In this document: one piece after another, positions 23,954 to 32,937 of the stretch
How positions within the stretch are numbered: position 1 is the first letter of the stretch
How the letters are laid out: each line of letters starts with the position of its first letter
Source: Bacillota bacterium
GTDB taxonomy: Bacteria > Bacillota > Clostridia > Lachnospirales > Lachnospiraceae
Assembly (NCBI GenBank): GCA_023414355.1
Contig: JAEZOB010000017.1
Span: 1-64,000, forward strand
DNA: 64,000 nt
Direction of reading: 5' to 3'
Made by a program: the position numbers and the translations under genes
The notes under the pieces: model-generated
Seen by the model: the letters and a program-made list of their open reading frames with translations, nothing else
Database searches by the model: none
Told to the model about the DNA's origin: nothing

Positions 23954-26203
23954 ATGACAAAAGAGCAAATATTGAAAACTTACTTTGGTTATGATGCGTT
24001 TAGAGAAGGACAGGAGGAATTGATTGGTAGTATCCTAGATGGCAAGGACACCATGGGAATCATGCCAACCGGTGCCGGTAAATCGATATGCTTTCAGGTA
24101 CCGGCGCTACTGTTCTCTGGTATTACTATTGTGATCTCTCCTCTGATTTCGTTGATGAAGGATCAGGTAAATGCTTTGAATCAAGCGGGTATTCATGCAG
24201 CCTATCTGAATAGCTCTCTTACTTATTCGCAATACACGAAGGCTTTGGACTATGCCCGACAGGGAAGGTACAAGATCATCTATGTGGCACCTGAGAGGTT
24301 AGATACTCCGGAGTTCCTAGATTTTGCTGTTCATGCTGATATTTCTATGCTTAGTGTGGATGAAGTGCATTGTGTTTCACAATGGGGGCAGGACTTTCGC
24401 CCAAGCTATTTAAAGATTGTTGATTTTGTGGAAGCCCTCCCGAACAGACCGGTTATTAGTGCATTTACGGCTACCGCTACCAGAGAGGTCCGTGAAGATG
24501 TCATATGCATATTAGGGTTAAAGCAACCCAAGGTGGTACTGACCGGCTTTGACCGGGAAAATCTATATTTTGCAGTGAGAAAGCCAAAGGATAAATATGC
24601 AGAGCTTTTGGACTACGTACTTTCAAAAAAGGAAGAAGCAGGAATTATATACTGTTCTACCAGAAAAGAGGTAGAGGAGGTGTGCGAGAAGCTGTTACAG
24701 GACGGCTTGTCAACCACACGTTATCATGCCGGATTGAGTGATAAGGAGCGCCATGCCAATCAGGATCGGTTTATCTATGATGAAGCTAAAATTATGGTGG
24801 CTACCAATGCCTTCGGTATGGGTATTGATAAATCCAATGTGCGCTACGTTATCCATTATAATATGCCTAAGAACCTGGAGAGCTATTATCAAGAGGCTGG
24901 AAGGGCAGGTCGCGACGGTTTGTCGGCAGAGTGTATTCTGTTATATTCCGGTAAGGATGTAATTACAAATGAATTTTTAATCAATAGCAGTCGAGAAGTC
25001 GAATTGGATTTTGATACTTTGGAGTTGATTCGGGAACGTGATTATGAAAGACTGAAGAAAATGACCTTTTATTGTTTTACCAGTGATTGTCTGCGCTCAT
25101 ACATACTTCGGTATTTTGGAGATTTAGGCTCGCTCTACTGCGGAAATTGTTCAAACTGTCTGACACAGTTCGAGGAGATGGATGTTACCGAGCTGGCGAC
25201 TCAGATTATGGTATGCATTCAGGAGGTAAACCAAAGATTTGGTAAAGTGATGATTTCTGAAATTCTTCATGGAGTAGATAGTTTAAAAATTAATCAAAGA
25301 GACTTAAAACGTCTGAGTAGCTATCGAAGAGCATCCGAGGAGCCAATTTCAAAGATCCGTCAGGTGATTGATTGGCTCATAATGAACGGAAGTATTACCT
25401 CTACAAACGAAGAATACTCCGTACTTAGATTAAATGAAAATTCGCTAAAGATTTTGAACGGTGAGGAGAAAGTTGTAATAAAGCTTCCTAAGCAGGAGGA
25501 AAAGACAGTTTCAGCGAAGACCAAGAAGGGTAAAGTGAACTTAAAAGACATTAACTATACATTGTTCGAAATGCTTAGGGGTTATCGCATGGAAATCGCA
25601 CGGGAAGAAAAGGTACCTCCGTACATCATCTTCTCTGACAAAACACTCATAGATATGTGTTCAAAATACCCGATTGATAAAAAAGAAATGTTGAAGGTCA
25701 ACGGCGTCGGCGAAACTAAATTAGAAAGATACGGCGAAGGTTTTCTCAATATGATTAAGGAATATCTCCTAAAAAACCCTGAGTTAAGTTCAGCAAAACT
25801 TGCTGTAGCTGCTGTACAAGATACTTCCTATGAGAAAGGCAGCAAAAGGAAGAAACCATTTGCCATTGATATGACGAAGAAGCCGAGATTTCAGGACGGA
25901 TTAAGTATATCAGAATATATGGAGTTGCTGAACGGGCTTCGAATGACTGAAACTAAGAAACTAACTACGATACCCCTATCTGCATGGTTGCTATTCCATG
26001 GTTATCTGGAAGAAGTTAAAACAGAGCAGGGAGGGACGATAAGACTTGCCAGTGACAAAGGGAAGGCAGCAGGTATTGTAAGGGAAAAGCGCGCTTCAGA
26101 AAAGGGAAATGAATATTTCATTAATCGATACGAGGCAAGTGCCCAGGAGATGATATACGAGAGGCTGGAGGAGATACTGGAGTGGTTTGATACGAAACCA
26201 TAA
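23954..26203 (+). CDS. recQ: RecQ-type ATP-dependent DNA helicase
   Basis: A 749-residue 3'-5' helicase. Walker A MPTGAGKSICFQ is near residue 38; the DEAH box reads DEVH (SVDEVHCVSQWGQDFR); motif VI is YQEAGRAGRDG. The zinc-binding CRSYILRYFG...CGNCSNC follows, then a winged-helix RQC region and an HRDC domain (about residues 530-605). A further C-terminal region of about 150 residues has no clear match. The ATG at 23954 (GGAGAAAAG upstream) aligns best with the family; a longer frame begins at 23906. Role: recombination and replication-fork repair. Confidence 0.92.
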   Translation: MTKEQILKTYFGYDAFREGQEELIGSILDGKDTMGIMPTGAGKSICFQVPALLFSGITIVISPLISLMKDQVNALNQAGIHAAYLNSSLTYSQYTKALDYARQGRYKIIYVAPERLDTPEFLDFAVHADISMLSVDEVHCVSQWGQDFRPSYLKIVDFVEALPNRPVISAFTATATREVREDVICILGLKQPKVVLTGFDRENLYFAVRKPKDKYAELLDYVLSKKEEAGIIYCSTRKEVEEVCEKLLQDGLSTTRYHAGLSDKERHANQDRFIYDEAKIMVATNAFGMGIDKSNVRYVIHYNMPKNLESYYQEAGRAGRDGLSAECILLYSGKDVITNEFLINSSREVELDFDTLELIRERDYERLKKMTFYCFTSDCLRSYILRYFGDLGSLYCGNCSNCLTQFEEMDVTELATQIMVCIQEVNQRFGKVMISEILHGVDSLKINQRDLKRLSSYRRASEEPISKIRQVIDWLIMNGSITSTNEEYSVLRLNENSLKILNGEEKVVIKLPKQEEKTVSAKTKKGKVNLKDINYTLFEMLRGYRMEIAREEKVPPYIIFSDKTLIDMCSKYPIDKKEMLKVNGVGETKLERYGEGFLNMIKEYLLKNPELSSAKLAVAAVQDTSYEKGSKRKKPFAIDMTKKPRFQDGLSISEYMELLNGLRMTETKKLTTIPLSAWLLFHGYLEEVKTEQGGTIRLASDKGKAAGIVREKRASEKGNEYFINRYEASAQEMIYERLEEILEWFDTKP

Positions 26204-26242
26204 GTCTCCCGCTTTCTAGCATGAATAGAAGTAAAATTTTTC

Positions 26243-26271
26243 TTGACATTATGGTAACTAGTTACTATAAT
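26243..26271 (+). promoter_or_regulatory. Consensus promoter with MarR operator in the spacer
   Basis: TTGACA (26243-26248), a 17-base spacer and TATAAT (26266-26271) match consensus exactly. The spacer contains the palindrome GTAACTAGTTAC (26254-26265), and 26248-26271 as a whole is a 24-bp palindrome with one mismatched pair. The same site recurs at 26811 before the flavodoxin gene, so the MarR protein encoded next probably represses both. Confidence 0.85.
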
Positions 26272-26299
26272 GTAAAAGAGTTGACTTTAGGAGGACATT

Positions 26300-26782
26300 A
26301 TGAACGTAAGTTTAGAATCACTCGGCACTAATACACTTTGGAAGAAGAAGCTGATATTTTCTGCAGTTTTTATTGAAGCGAATAAGCTCCAGACAGCATT
26401 TGACCGAAATAAAGGTGACGTAAGTAGTAAACAATGGCTACTTCTTGCAATTACAAGTTCATTTTCGGAACCACCTTCCTTAACAGCGGTCGGGGAATTA
26501 ATGGGGTGTTCCAGACAGAACGTGAAGAAGATTGCAGTTATTCTAGAGAAGAAGGGCTACATTGTACTGGTTAACGATTTGCAAGATAAACGTTCATTAT
26601 GTATTGAGTTAACTGAGAAATATAAGATACTTTCAGCTAAAATGGATTCGGAAACAGATGATGTCATGAAGCACTTGTTCAATGAATTTTCTGATGAGCA
26701 GATTGATGAGTTCTTTCATGGCATAATGAAGCTTTCGAAGGGAATTGATGCGTTGGACCAGTATTTTCAAAAAACAAAATAG
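26300..26782 (+). CDS. MarR family transcription regulator
   Basis: A 160-residue winged-helix regulator with DNA-binding helices LTAVGELMGCSRQNVKKIAVIL and the wing NDLQDKRSLCIELT. Helical ends form the dimer. TAGGAGG precedes the ATG. Its own promoter and the downstream flavodoxin gene each carry GTAACTAGTTAC, a strong case for autoregulation. Ligand unknown; a redox or electrophile signal is plausible given the target genes. Confidence 0.9.
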   Translation: MNVSLESLGTNTLWKKKLIFSAVFIEANKLQTAFDRNKGDVSSKQWLLLAITSSFSEPPSLTAVGELMGCSRQNVKKIAVILEKKGYIVLVNDLQDKRSLCIELTEKYKILSAKMDSETDDVMKHLFNEFSDEQIDEFFHGIMKLSKGIDALDQYFQKTK

Positions 26783-26810
26783 GCTAAGAAGCTTATTTTT
26801 AAAAGAAATG

Positions 26811-26824
26811 GGTAACTAGTTACC
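26811..26824. promoter_or_regulatory. Second MarR operator
   Basis: GGTAACTAGTTACC is a perfect 14-bp palindrome between the MarR stop and the flavodoxin ribosome binding site. It contains the full 12-bp core found in the MarR promoter at 26254. Bound repressor here could block transcription from the shared promoter. Confidence 0.8.
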
Positions 26825-26839
26825 ATAAGGAGGAGCAAG

Positions 26840-27250
26840 ATGAAAGTTGTAATTGTATTCAAAAGTAAAAAGAACACAAAGAAAATAGCAAAGGTGATGG
26901 GAGATGCCTTGCATATTACGCCGATGGAGATGGATGTTACAGAAAAAGTGGAAGCTGCGGACATCCTTTTCCTCGGGTTCGGTATTTATGCCGGAGAGGT
27001 TCCAAAAGAAGTGACCAATTATGTAAAAACTTTAAATCCGGACAAAATCAAAAAAGTAGTGCTTTTTATGACGTGCGGTTCCGGTATAGACCAGTCAGAG
27101 AAATTGAAGGACATCATTAGAAGCCAAGGACTCACCTTGGAAGAGAGAACCTTTTGCTGTAAGGGACAGATGTTTGCATTCAAGAATAGAAACCAACCCA
27201 GTTCTACGGATTTACAGCAAGCAGTAAAATTTGCAACAAGTTTTATTTAA
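26840..27250 (+). CDS. Flavodoxin-like protein
   Basis: A 136-residue cytosolic flavodoxin-fold protein. The FMN-binding loop region VFKSKKNTKKIAK lacks the classical TGNT, but the LGFGIYAGEVPKE and FMTCGSG loops fit the fold. It has AAGGAGGAG before the ATG and follows a MarR operator. It likely transfers electrons or serves in quinone or electrophile reduction with the membrane-anchored paralogue downstream. Confidence 0.82.
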   Translation: MKVVIVFKSKKNTKKIAKVMGDALHITPMEMDVTEKVEAADILFLGFGIYAGEVPKEVTNYVKTLNPDKIKKVVLFMTCGSGIDQSEKLKDIIRSQGLTLEERTFCCKGQMFAFKNRNQPSSTDLQQAVKFATSFI

Positions 27251-27265
27251 TGGAGGAGCTTTGGT

Positions 27266-27847
27266 ATGAATGACAACAAAAAGCAAGTAAAAAGAAAAGG
27301 TACTGTAAAGAAAATCGTATTGAGCGTGCTAGGAATATGTTTATTAGCGATCGTGGTGGGAATCAGTTGGATGTACTCAACTGTTACTTGTATTAATAAA
27401 GAGTACAAATCGGAGGAAATTGTACTTGGAGAAGGTGAGAAGACGGCATTACTAATATATGAGCCATCAAAACACGACACAGCAAAGGAAGTATCGATGT
27501 CAGTTGCACAGATTATGGTAGAACATGGATATACTGTTACGATGAATTACCCTTCCAGCAAATTAAGTTATGATTGGGAGGCATTTGATGTGATAGCACT
27601 TGGTTCGCCCATCTATGTGGGCAAAGTATCTCCTGTTCTAAAAGATTATGTAGAACGTAATCCGGTAGAGAACAAGAAAATACTTCTCTACTCGATGGGA
27701 TTACTTCCGGTAGATAATACAACTGAGATTGATGAGATGAACTCCTGGGTTAGTGCGAATAATGACATATTCAAAACGAAATGTAAAACAGATGAGCGGG
27801 AACCTTTTGAGAACTTAATTGAAAAGGCAATCACGGACTGGGAGTAA
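27266..27847 (+). CDS. Membrane-anchored flavodoxin-domain protein
   Basis: A 193-residue protein with a basic N-terminus, one transmembrane helix (about residues 18-40) and a flavodoxin-like domain (about 55-190; ALLIYEPSKHDTAKEV, ALGSPIYVGKVSP). Basic residues before the helix suggest the domain is outside the membrane, which is unusual for an FMN protein. It begins 15 bases after the soluble flavodoxin gene and belongs to the same MarR-controlled unit. Confidence 0.8.
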   Translation: MNDNKKQVKRKGTVKKIVLSVLGICLLAIVVGISWMYSTVTCINKEYKSEEIVLGEGEKTALLIYEPSKHDTAKEVSMSVAQIMVEHGYTVTMNYPSSKLSYDWEAFDVIALGSPIYVGKVSPVLKDYVERNPVENKKILLYSMGLLPVDNTTEIDEMNSWVSANNDIFKTKCKTDEREPFENLIEKAITDWE

Positions 27848-27930
27848 CTCGAACGGTTACAGGGGAGCAAAGGACGGAAACCAAATTGTAATCAAAAGAG
27901 ATGTTGTGTAATCATAGTATTGCTGCAAAA

Positions 27931-27973
27931 GAAAACCCTGAAAGCCTCGTAAATTAAGACTTTCAGGGTTTTC
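27931..27973 (+). terminator. Intrinsic terminator
   Basis: A perfect 14-bp stem GAAAACCCTGAAAG/CTTTCAGGGTTTTC with a 15-base loop ends the MarR-flavodoxin unit. It faces the leftward tRNA gene and may serve both. Confidence 0.8.
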
Positions 27974-27980
27974 AAGCGAG

Positions 27981-28064
27981 TGCAGTTGAGGGGACTTGAA
28001 CCCCTACCCACTTGCGTGGACTAGAACCTGAATCTAGCGCGTATGCCAATTCCGCCACAACTGC
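27981..28064 (-). tRNA. tRNA-Leu (anticodon CAG)
   Basis: A class II tRNA with a long variable arm on the minus strand. The acceptor stem GCAGTTG pairs with CAACTGC plus discriminator A. The anticodon stem CTAGA/TCTAG encloses TTCAGGT, giving CAG. The T arm is AGGGG-TTCAAGT-CCCCT. CCA is not encoded. The body is nearly identical to the Leu tRNA at 31135. Confidence 0.92.
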
Positions 28065-28092
28065 ATGTCATTCCACAAGTGGAACGAATTTG

Positions 28093-28121
28093 ATTATAGC
28101 ATACTGCCTTTTTAATTTCAA
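28093..28121 (-). promoter_or_regulatory. Promoter of tRNA-Leu(CAG)
   Basis: On the minus strand TTGAAA (28121 to 28116), a 17-base spacer and TATAAT (28098 to 28093) lie about 30 bases before the tRNA 5' end. Confidence 0.75.
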
Positions 28122-28173
28122 CAGGAATTTTAAAAAGTTCTTTATATTATGTATACAAAAACACACAATTATT

Positions 28174-28410
28174 TCACTCACTCTGATTAACTTTCTTCGG
28201 GTTCTCCCTGCGGGTAGCTATTTTGGTGGTACGGGAATCTCTTTCGGCAGATTGGATTGCCTTCTCCTCTTCCTTGATAGCTTTTCGCTGGCAATAGGGT
28301 AAGGGATATTTCTTATGGGTTTTATGATGCTCGATACATTCCTCACACTTACCATAACGCTCACATTTCTTTCTGACACAGGGGCATTGCTCTGATCCGC
28401 ATATCAGCAT
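28174..28410 (-). CDS. Small cysteine-rich protein
   Basis: A 78-residue protein with an N-terminal cysteine cluster (CGSEQCPCVRKKCERYGKC, then CEECIEHH and a later YCQR) followed by a charged Lys/Glu-rich tail. The cysteines probably bind zinc or an Fe-S cluster. I recall similar small proteins in clostridial genomes but know no function. AGGAGGG precedes the ATG. It is transcribed leftward toward the tRNA-Leu gene. Confidence 0.75.
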   Translation of the reverse strand: MLICGSEQCPCVRKKCERYGKCEECIEHHKTHKKYPLPYCQRKAIKEEEKAIQSAERDSRTTKIATRRENPKKVNQSE

Positions 28411-28567
28411 CTTCTTCCCTCCTATGGATCTTTCGCATACTCAGTTTCATGTTATATTATAATCTGTAAGTCATCGTAGGTGTAGTGGCAAAGTAAGGTA
28501 AAATACTGACAGAAAAATCCCCTAGATAAATTCTAATTTTCTTATCGGAAAAATTGGCAGAAATCGC

Positions 28568-28596
28568 TTGACATTAGTACTGCAACGTATTAAAAT
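28568..28596 (+). promoter_or_regulatory. Promoter of tRNA-Asn
   Basis: TTGACA (28568-28573), a 17-base spacer and TAAAAT (28591-28596), 12 bases before the tRNA. Confidence 0.75.
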
Positions 28597-28607
28597 AACC
28601 AATGTAT

Positions 28608-28679
28608 TCCTCGATAGCTCAATGGTAGAGCACACGGCTGTTAACCGTGGGGTTGTAGGTTCGAGCCCTACTCGGGGAG
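28608..28679 (+). tRNA. tRNA-Asn (anticodon GTT)
   Basis: A standard cloverleaf: acceptor TCCTCGA/TCGGGGA with discriminator G, anticodon loop CTGTTAA (GTT), T arm GTAGG-TTCGAGC-CCTAC. CCA is not encoded. The gene is followed by a strong terminator at 28710. Confidence 0.93.
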
Positions 28680-28709
28680 TTTTATTATGTCATTCAGAGG
28701 GTTATACAG

Positions 28710-28771
28710 AGAGATAAGGCTTTCGTTTCTATAAGCTCACTTATAAGAAACCGGAGCCTTATCTCTTTTTA
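28710..28771 (+). terminator. Intrinsic terminator after tRNA-Asn
   Basis: AGAGATAAGGCT (28710-28721) pairs with AGCCTTATCTCT (28755-28766), followed by TTTTTATT. An inner GTTTCTTATA-type stem extends the hairpin. A smaller hairpin ATTGGC/GCCAAT follows at 28771-28785. From 28786 to 28904 I see nothing else. Confidence 0.85.
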
Positions 28772-28904
28772 TTGGCGAAGCCAATATGACCAAATAGCCA
28801 TAGTTTACGAGGCTACAGTGAAGATCAGATGATGGCTGCTTTTCAGCTTTCTTACCTGCATAAATCCGTCGCTTTCGGGTAAATATAGCCTTGAGGTGAA
28901 TAAT

Positions 28905-30440
28905 ATGGAAACATTATGGAAGGAAAAAGGAACATTTCAAAAGGGAGGAACAGAACGAGGCAAATCCCTATGGATACAGGAACAATTTCGGGAGGTCAGA
29001 CTGCCCAAGCCCAAACTACAAAAGGATATTACGACGGAGGTTGCTGTCATCGGAGCTGGACTGGCAGGGGTGTTGACAGCATTCCTGCTACAGGAAAGTG
29101 GAATCTCGGTTGTCGTGCTGGAGTGCAATGAGGCAGGTAGCGGCATGACGAAGAATACCACAGCTAAGATTACCTCTCAGCATGGTCTGATTTATCATAA
29201 GCTTCTGATGTATAAGGGAGAAGAGCGGGCGAGAGATTATGCCAGGGCGAATCAATTTGCGATAGAGAAATATGAGGAGATCATACGAAGACTTCAGATT
29301 GACTGCGATTTTGAGAGAAGTTCGAACTATATCTATACCAGGGAAAATGAGCTGAGGGTCAGACAGGAGGCAGATGCGGTCAGGAAGCTTAGACTTCCCG
29401 GCATATTTACCAGAGAGACAGCATTACCATTCCCGGTCAAGGCGGCCATACGCTTTGACAATCAGGCTCAGTTTCATCCGCTTCGATTTCTGGACGCCAT
29501 CGCCGATAAATTGACGATCTATGAGAATACCCGGGTGACTGAGGTGCCGAGCGATGGGACAATCCTTACAGACGAGGGCAAAGTGCATGCCAAATCTATT
29601 GTGATCACAACCCATTACCCCTTTATTAATGTGCCGGGCTATTATTTTCTGAAACTCCATCAGGAGCGCTATTATCTGTCAGCGATTGAAAATTGCGACA
29701 GCCTGAAATATGGGCGGCTGGATGGGATGTATCTGGATGCGGACCCGCAGGGGTATTCTCTTCGTAATTATAAAAATTATCTGATTTTCGGTTGTACAAA
29801 TCACAGAGCAGGAGAGTATAAGCCAAAGGATGCCTATACGAAGATTGAGGCCGGAGTCAAGCACTGGTATCCGGACGCTCAGATTAAATATCGCTGGTCA
29901 AATCAGGACTGTATGACGCCTGACTCGGTTCCCTATATCGGTAAATACTCCGTCATCACTCCGAATATCTACGTGGCCACAGGTTTCAACCAATGGGGCA
30001 TGTCCAGTTCCATGGTATCAGCTATGATTATCAGTGATATGATTCTTGGTAGGAGAAATGATTACCATAAGGTCTTCAGCCCAACTCGCCTGATGCTCTC
30101 CGGCAGTAAGAAAATGCTTAAGGATACGGGCATCATCACCAACAGCCTGATATCTGAGTATATAAAGGCGCCCCATGACAAGCTAGATGATATCGGTGTC
30201 GGTGAAGCAGGGGTTATTAACCGCAATGGGCAGAAATACGGTGTTTACCGGGAAAGTTTTGATAAATACTATTTTATTTCCACCAAATGCCCCCATCTGG
30301 GTTGCAGCCTCGAATGGAATCCGAATGAGCTGACCTGGGATTGTCCTTGTCATGGATCACGCTTTGACTATCGAGGCAGACTCATCAGCAATCCTGCCAT
30401 GCGGGATGCGTTTGATGCCTGCTGTAGGAAAAGGACGTAG
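28905..30440 (+). CDS. FAD-dependent oxidoreductase with C-terminal Rieske domain
   Basis: A 511-residue fusion. The N-terminal DAO-type FAD domain has the dinucleotide motif VIGAGLAGVLTAFLL near residue 45. The Rieske [2Fe-2S] ligands are CPHLGC and CPCHGSRFD near residues 465-490. FAD-Rieske fusions of this type occur in many Firmicutes; the substrate is unknown. The last 15 residues (ending FDACCRKRT) do not look like the usual Rieske end and may have drifted. The ATG at 28905 has GAGGTG upstream. A membrane-protein gene follows. Confidence 0.87.
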   Translation: METLWKEKGTFQKGGTERGKSLWIQEQFREVRLPKPKLQKDITTEVAVIGAGLAGVLTAFLLQESGISVVVLECNEAGSGMTKNTTAKITSQHGLIYHKLLMYKGEERARDYARANQFAIEKYEEIIRRLQIDCDFERSSNYIYTRENELRVRQEADAVRKLRLPGIFTRETALPFPVKAAIRFDNQAQFHPLRFLDAIADKLTIYENTRVTEVPSDGTILTDEGKVHAKSIVITTHYPFINVPGYYFLKLHQERYYLSAIENCDSLKYGRLDGMYLDADPQGYSLRNYKNYLIFGCTNHRAGEYKPKDAYTKIEAGVKHWYPDAQIKYRWSNQDCMTPDSVPYIGKYSVITPNIYVATGFNQWGMSSSMVSAMIISDMILGRRNDYHKVFSPTRLMLSGSKKMLKDTGIITNSLISEYIKAPHDKLDDIGVGEAGVINRNGQKYGVYRESFDKYYFISTKCPHLGCSLEWNPNELTWDCPCHGSRFDYRGRLISNPAMRDAFDACCRKRT

Positions 30441-30509
30441 TTCAGTATTGACAAACCGAATTTCCACGATAGAATAATATTAATTACGTAAGAGAAAGGA
30501 GGATTGCGT

Positions 30510-30971
30510 ATGCAATTCTCATTAGGATTTTCGTGGATTGGTTTGGTAATCTTTGCATTGCCCATGGTTCCCAATCTTTTGTTCTTCCTACTTCCGCCTA
30601 AAGGGGAACAGGAGCAAGCAAAGGAAGGTGGAAAGTTGATTGGAATGTTGGAGAATGTCGGAAGGATTGCCTATCTACTTTTAATCATATTTGTGCTAAG
30701 TGGAAAGGAGATTACTTTACTCAGCCCAGTCACGATAGCAATGCTGATTTTTCTATTTTTGTATTATATGCTCTGGCTTCGTTACTTCCTTGCCAACAGA
30801 GAGACTTCACTACTAGGAAAGAGCTTTCTTAAAATCCCGGTACCGATGGCTGTCTTTCCGGTGAGCTATTTTGTCCTTGCAGCATTTTGGCTTGGGAACC
30901 TTCCTGCCCTCGCAGCAGCGTTACTATTTGGCATAGCCCATCTCGTAAATTCTTATCGGACACTAAGATGA
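30510..30971 (+). CDS. Four-helix integral membrane protein
   Basis: A 153-residue hydrophobic protein with about four to five transmembrane helices (starting FSLGFSWIGLVIFALPMVPN). It carries a conserved-looking loop LPPKGEQEQAKEG and a final SYRTLR tail. I do not know a function. AAAGGAGG lies seven bases before the ATG. It follows the FAD-Rieske gene by 69 bases and may be cotranscribed with it. Confidence 0.75.
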   Translation: MQFSLGFSWIGLVIFALPMVPNLLFFLLPPKGEQEQAKEGGKLIGMLENVGRIAYLLLIIFVLSGKEITLLSPVTIAMLIFLFLYYMLWLRYFLANRETSLLGKSFLKIPVPMAVFPVSYFVLAAFWLGNLPALAAALLFGIAHLVNSYRTLR

Positions 30972-31061
30972 TAAAGTATCTTGATTGGGCGGATTGAAAA
31001 GTTAAATTTCAGTGTAAAGTTTTTTACTCAACAAAATTATCTTAATTGAATGAAAAAAGTA

Positions 31062-31090
31062 TTGCAATTCTTACCGCAGGATGATATAAT
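31062..31090 (+). promoter_or_regulatory. Promoter of tRNA-Leu(AAG)
   Basis: TTGCAA (31062-31067), a 17-base spacer and TATAAT (31085-31090), 44 bases before the tRNA. Confidence 0.75.
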
Positions 31091-31134
31091 CCTTATTGTT
31101 CGCTACAAATAATAGCGAGTCAATAAGTGAATAT

Positions 31135-31218
31135 GCAGTCGTGGCGGAATTGGCATACGCGCTAGACTAAGGATCTAGTCCGGGTTTCTGGGTAGGGGTT
31201 CAAGTCCCCTCGACTGCA
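31135..31218 (+). tRNA. tRNA-Leu (anticodon AAG)
   Basis: A class II tRNA: acceptor GCAGTCG/CGACTGC with discriminator A; anticodon loop CTAAGGA gives AAG (normally inosine at position 34); variable arm CGGGTTTCTG. It differs from tRNA-Leu(CAG) at 27981 only at the acceptor pair, anticodon loop and variable arm. The accessory region begins right after it, so it may be an integration target. Confidence 0.92.
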
Positions 31219-31225
31219 GTACGTG

Positions 31226-31276
31226 AAATCAAGGGTTTCAGAGTTATTAAAAACTTTGAAACCCTTGATTTTTTGT
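31226..31276 (+). terminator. Intrinsic terminator of tRNA-Leu (repeated type)
   Basis: A 20-bp stem with one wobble (31226-31245/31252-31271) followed by TTTTT. It closely resembles the hairpin at 34949-34996, and both are followed by TTGGAAT. A tandem 11-bp repeat TTGGAATGCAA follows at 31279-31300. Confidence 0.85.
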
Positions 31277-31278
31277 GT

Positions 31279-31300
31279 TTGGAATGCAATTGGAATGCAA
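31279..31300. repeat. Tandem 11-bp repeat at the edge of the accessory region
   Basis: TTGGAATGCAA occurs twice without a gap (31279-31289, 31290-31300). A 13-bp stem with one mismatch follows at 31402-31432 (TGATAAAACGTGA/TCATGTTTTATCA). The rest of 31301-31540 holds no gene that I can see. Confidence 0.6.
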
Positions 31301-31540
31301 CGGGGGAAAAATTCTAAAAAATTTACAATTGATTAGAGTTACCCCTAGAAGGTATTTAATAACCTAATTAAACAGAATATCTGAAATACTAAAAGGGAGG
31401 TTGATAAAACGTGATTTCGTCATGTTTTATCAGATTCTGTTTTGTATAAAAAATAAGACGTTCCTTAGATTTAATTTCATCTATTAATGTCATGCTCTAC
31501 GGAGATTGGGGCAATAGTTGGGGCAGATATTTAGTGGAGA

Positions 31541-32809
31541 TCAGTTATTTCCATTAAATAATTGGTTAATCATATTGCTAATAGTTCTTTTTCTAAAATT
31601 AATTGTCTTATTTATAGCATCACGATATTTGACTAAATTTATAAGTAACTCTATTCCTGTAATGATATTATTATCAATCCGTTTACGGTAGTTATTATAT
31701 TCATTTATAATTTGCTGATTATAATAATCGATATTTTCGTTTGGCTTACCAAGTTGTAAATCATTATAGATTGGAGAATTTTTATTTGTCTCATTAATTA
31801 TATTTTCAAGTGCTGATTGGGTGAACATAATCTCATTTAATTTTTGGCTATCTAGATGTGATAAATCAATGAGGTAAAAAGCTTTTTTATTTACTTTACC
31901 TATGCTATATAAATCATAGTAAGTGCCATTAAGCTTACTTTCAGTAAGTATAGTACATAGTTTATCAATTGCAGGAATTTCATTAAAGCCAACAGGTAAT
32001 TCATGGATATGATAACTGGCATTTCCCCATATTACCTTATTCTCTTTAATTTCAGATATATACGGTGAAAGCTTATAAAACTTATAGTCTGTTATTAAAT
32101 CTTTGACGGAATATGTTTTTCTTTCACAAATCTCAAGAGCTCTACTAAGATTTTGACTTCCTATATCTATTAGTTCTGTGATATACTGATTAAGTTCTCT
32201 ATGTAATTCTATTATCTTAATCAAATAATCTTTATTAGATTGATTTATGGCTGATCTAAATCTTCCTTTAATGCTTATCAGATAGCTCGTTACAATACAT
32301 GTTAATAGAAGAAAATAACTAGGAAATTGAGTAAGAATATGATCTATTTCTGTTGAATGAGTGTCTATGAATGTAATTAAAAAGTGACAAAGGTTATTAA
32401 TTCCCAATATATAATTAATTGATATTAATTCTGATTTAAAATATATTAAGCTTGAAATAAATAATATAAAAAAGGCATACTTTAGCAAAGCTATAGTCAC
32501 CGCAGTGATTTTTATCACGACCTTATTAATCCCATAATTTAGCAATTTGTATATCTTATCCTCATTATCAGCATATCTACCAACCCACTTAAGTCTTATG
32601 AAATGCAAAAAAGAAAGAATATTATCCTCTATATAAATAGATATTATTAGAAATTTAGGATAGTAAAGAAGTTTTCTTTTTGTTTTTCTAAATTGGGATA
32701 TAATAACACTTTGAAGCTCATATAAACTAATGTCATATAATAACATCAATACAAATGAGATAATTCCCACGATTAAATAGGTTTTTAAAAAGTTATTAAA
32801 TATATTCAT
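31541..32809 (-). CDS. Unknown multi-pass membrane protein
   Basis: A 422-residue, very A+T-rich gene. The protein has about four transmembrane helices in its first 185 residues (near 10-28, 103-123, 128-150 and 163-180) and a cytosolic helical C-terminus of about 240 residues. No motif is recognised. The ATG is preceded by AAAGGAGA. It is alone on the minus strand at the left end of the accessory region, so it may be cargo with an immunity or signalling role; that is a guess. Confidence 0.65.
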   Translation of the reverse strand: MNIFNNFLKTYLIVGIISFVLMLLYDISLYELQSVIISQFRKTKRKLLYYPKFLIISIYIEDNILSFLHFIRLKWVGRYADNEDKIYKLLNYGINKVVIKITAVTIALLKYAFFILFISSLIYFKSELISINYILGINNLCHFLITFIDTHSTEIDHILTQFPSYFLLLTCIVTSYLISIKGRFRSAINQSNKDYLIKIIELHRELNQYITELIDIGSQNLSRALEICERKTYSVKDLITDYKFYKLSPYISEIKENKVIWGNASYHIHELPVGFNEIPAIDKLCTILTESKLNGTYYDLYSIGKVNKKAFYLIDLSHLDSQKLNEIMFTQSALENIINETNKNSPIYNDLQLGKPNENIDYYNQQIINEYNNYRKRIDNNIITGIELLINLVKYRDAINKTINFRKRTISNMINQLFNGNN

Positions 32810-32937
32810 TTAATCTCCTTTGTATATAAGTTGTTATATACGTTGTATTTTAAATATAAGTGGACTTCTTGTCAATTCATTGTGTGCTTAATATAGTATA
32901 TTTATATAAATGAATCGAAATTGATGTTGGACAAAAT

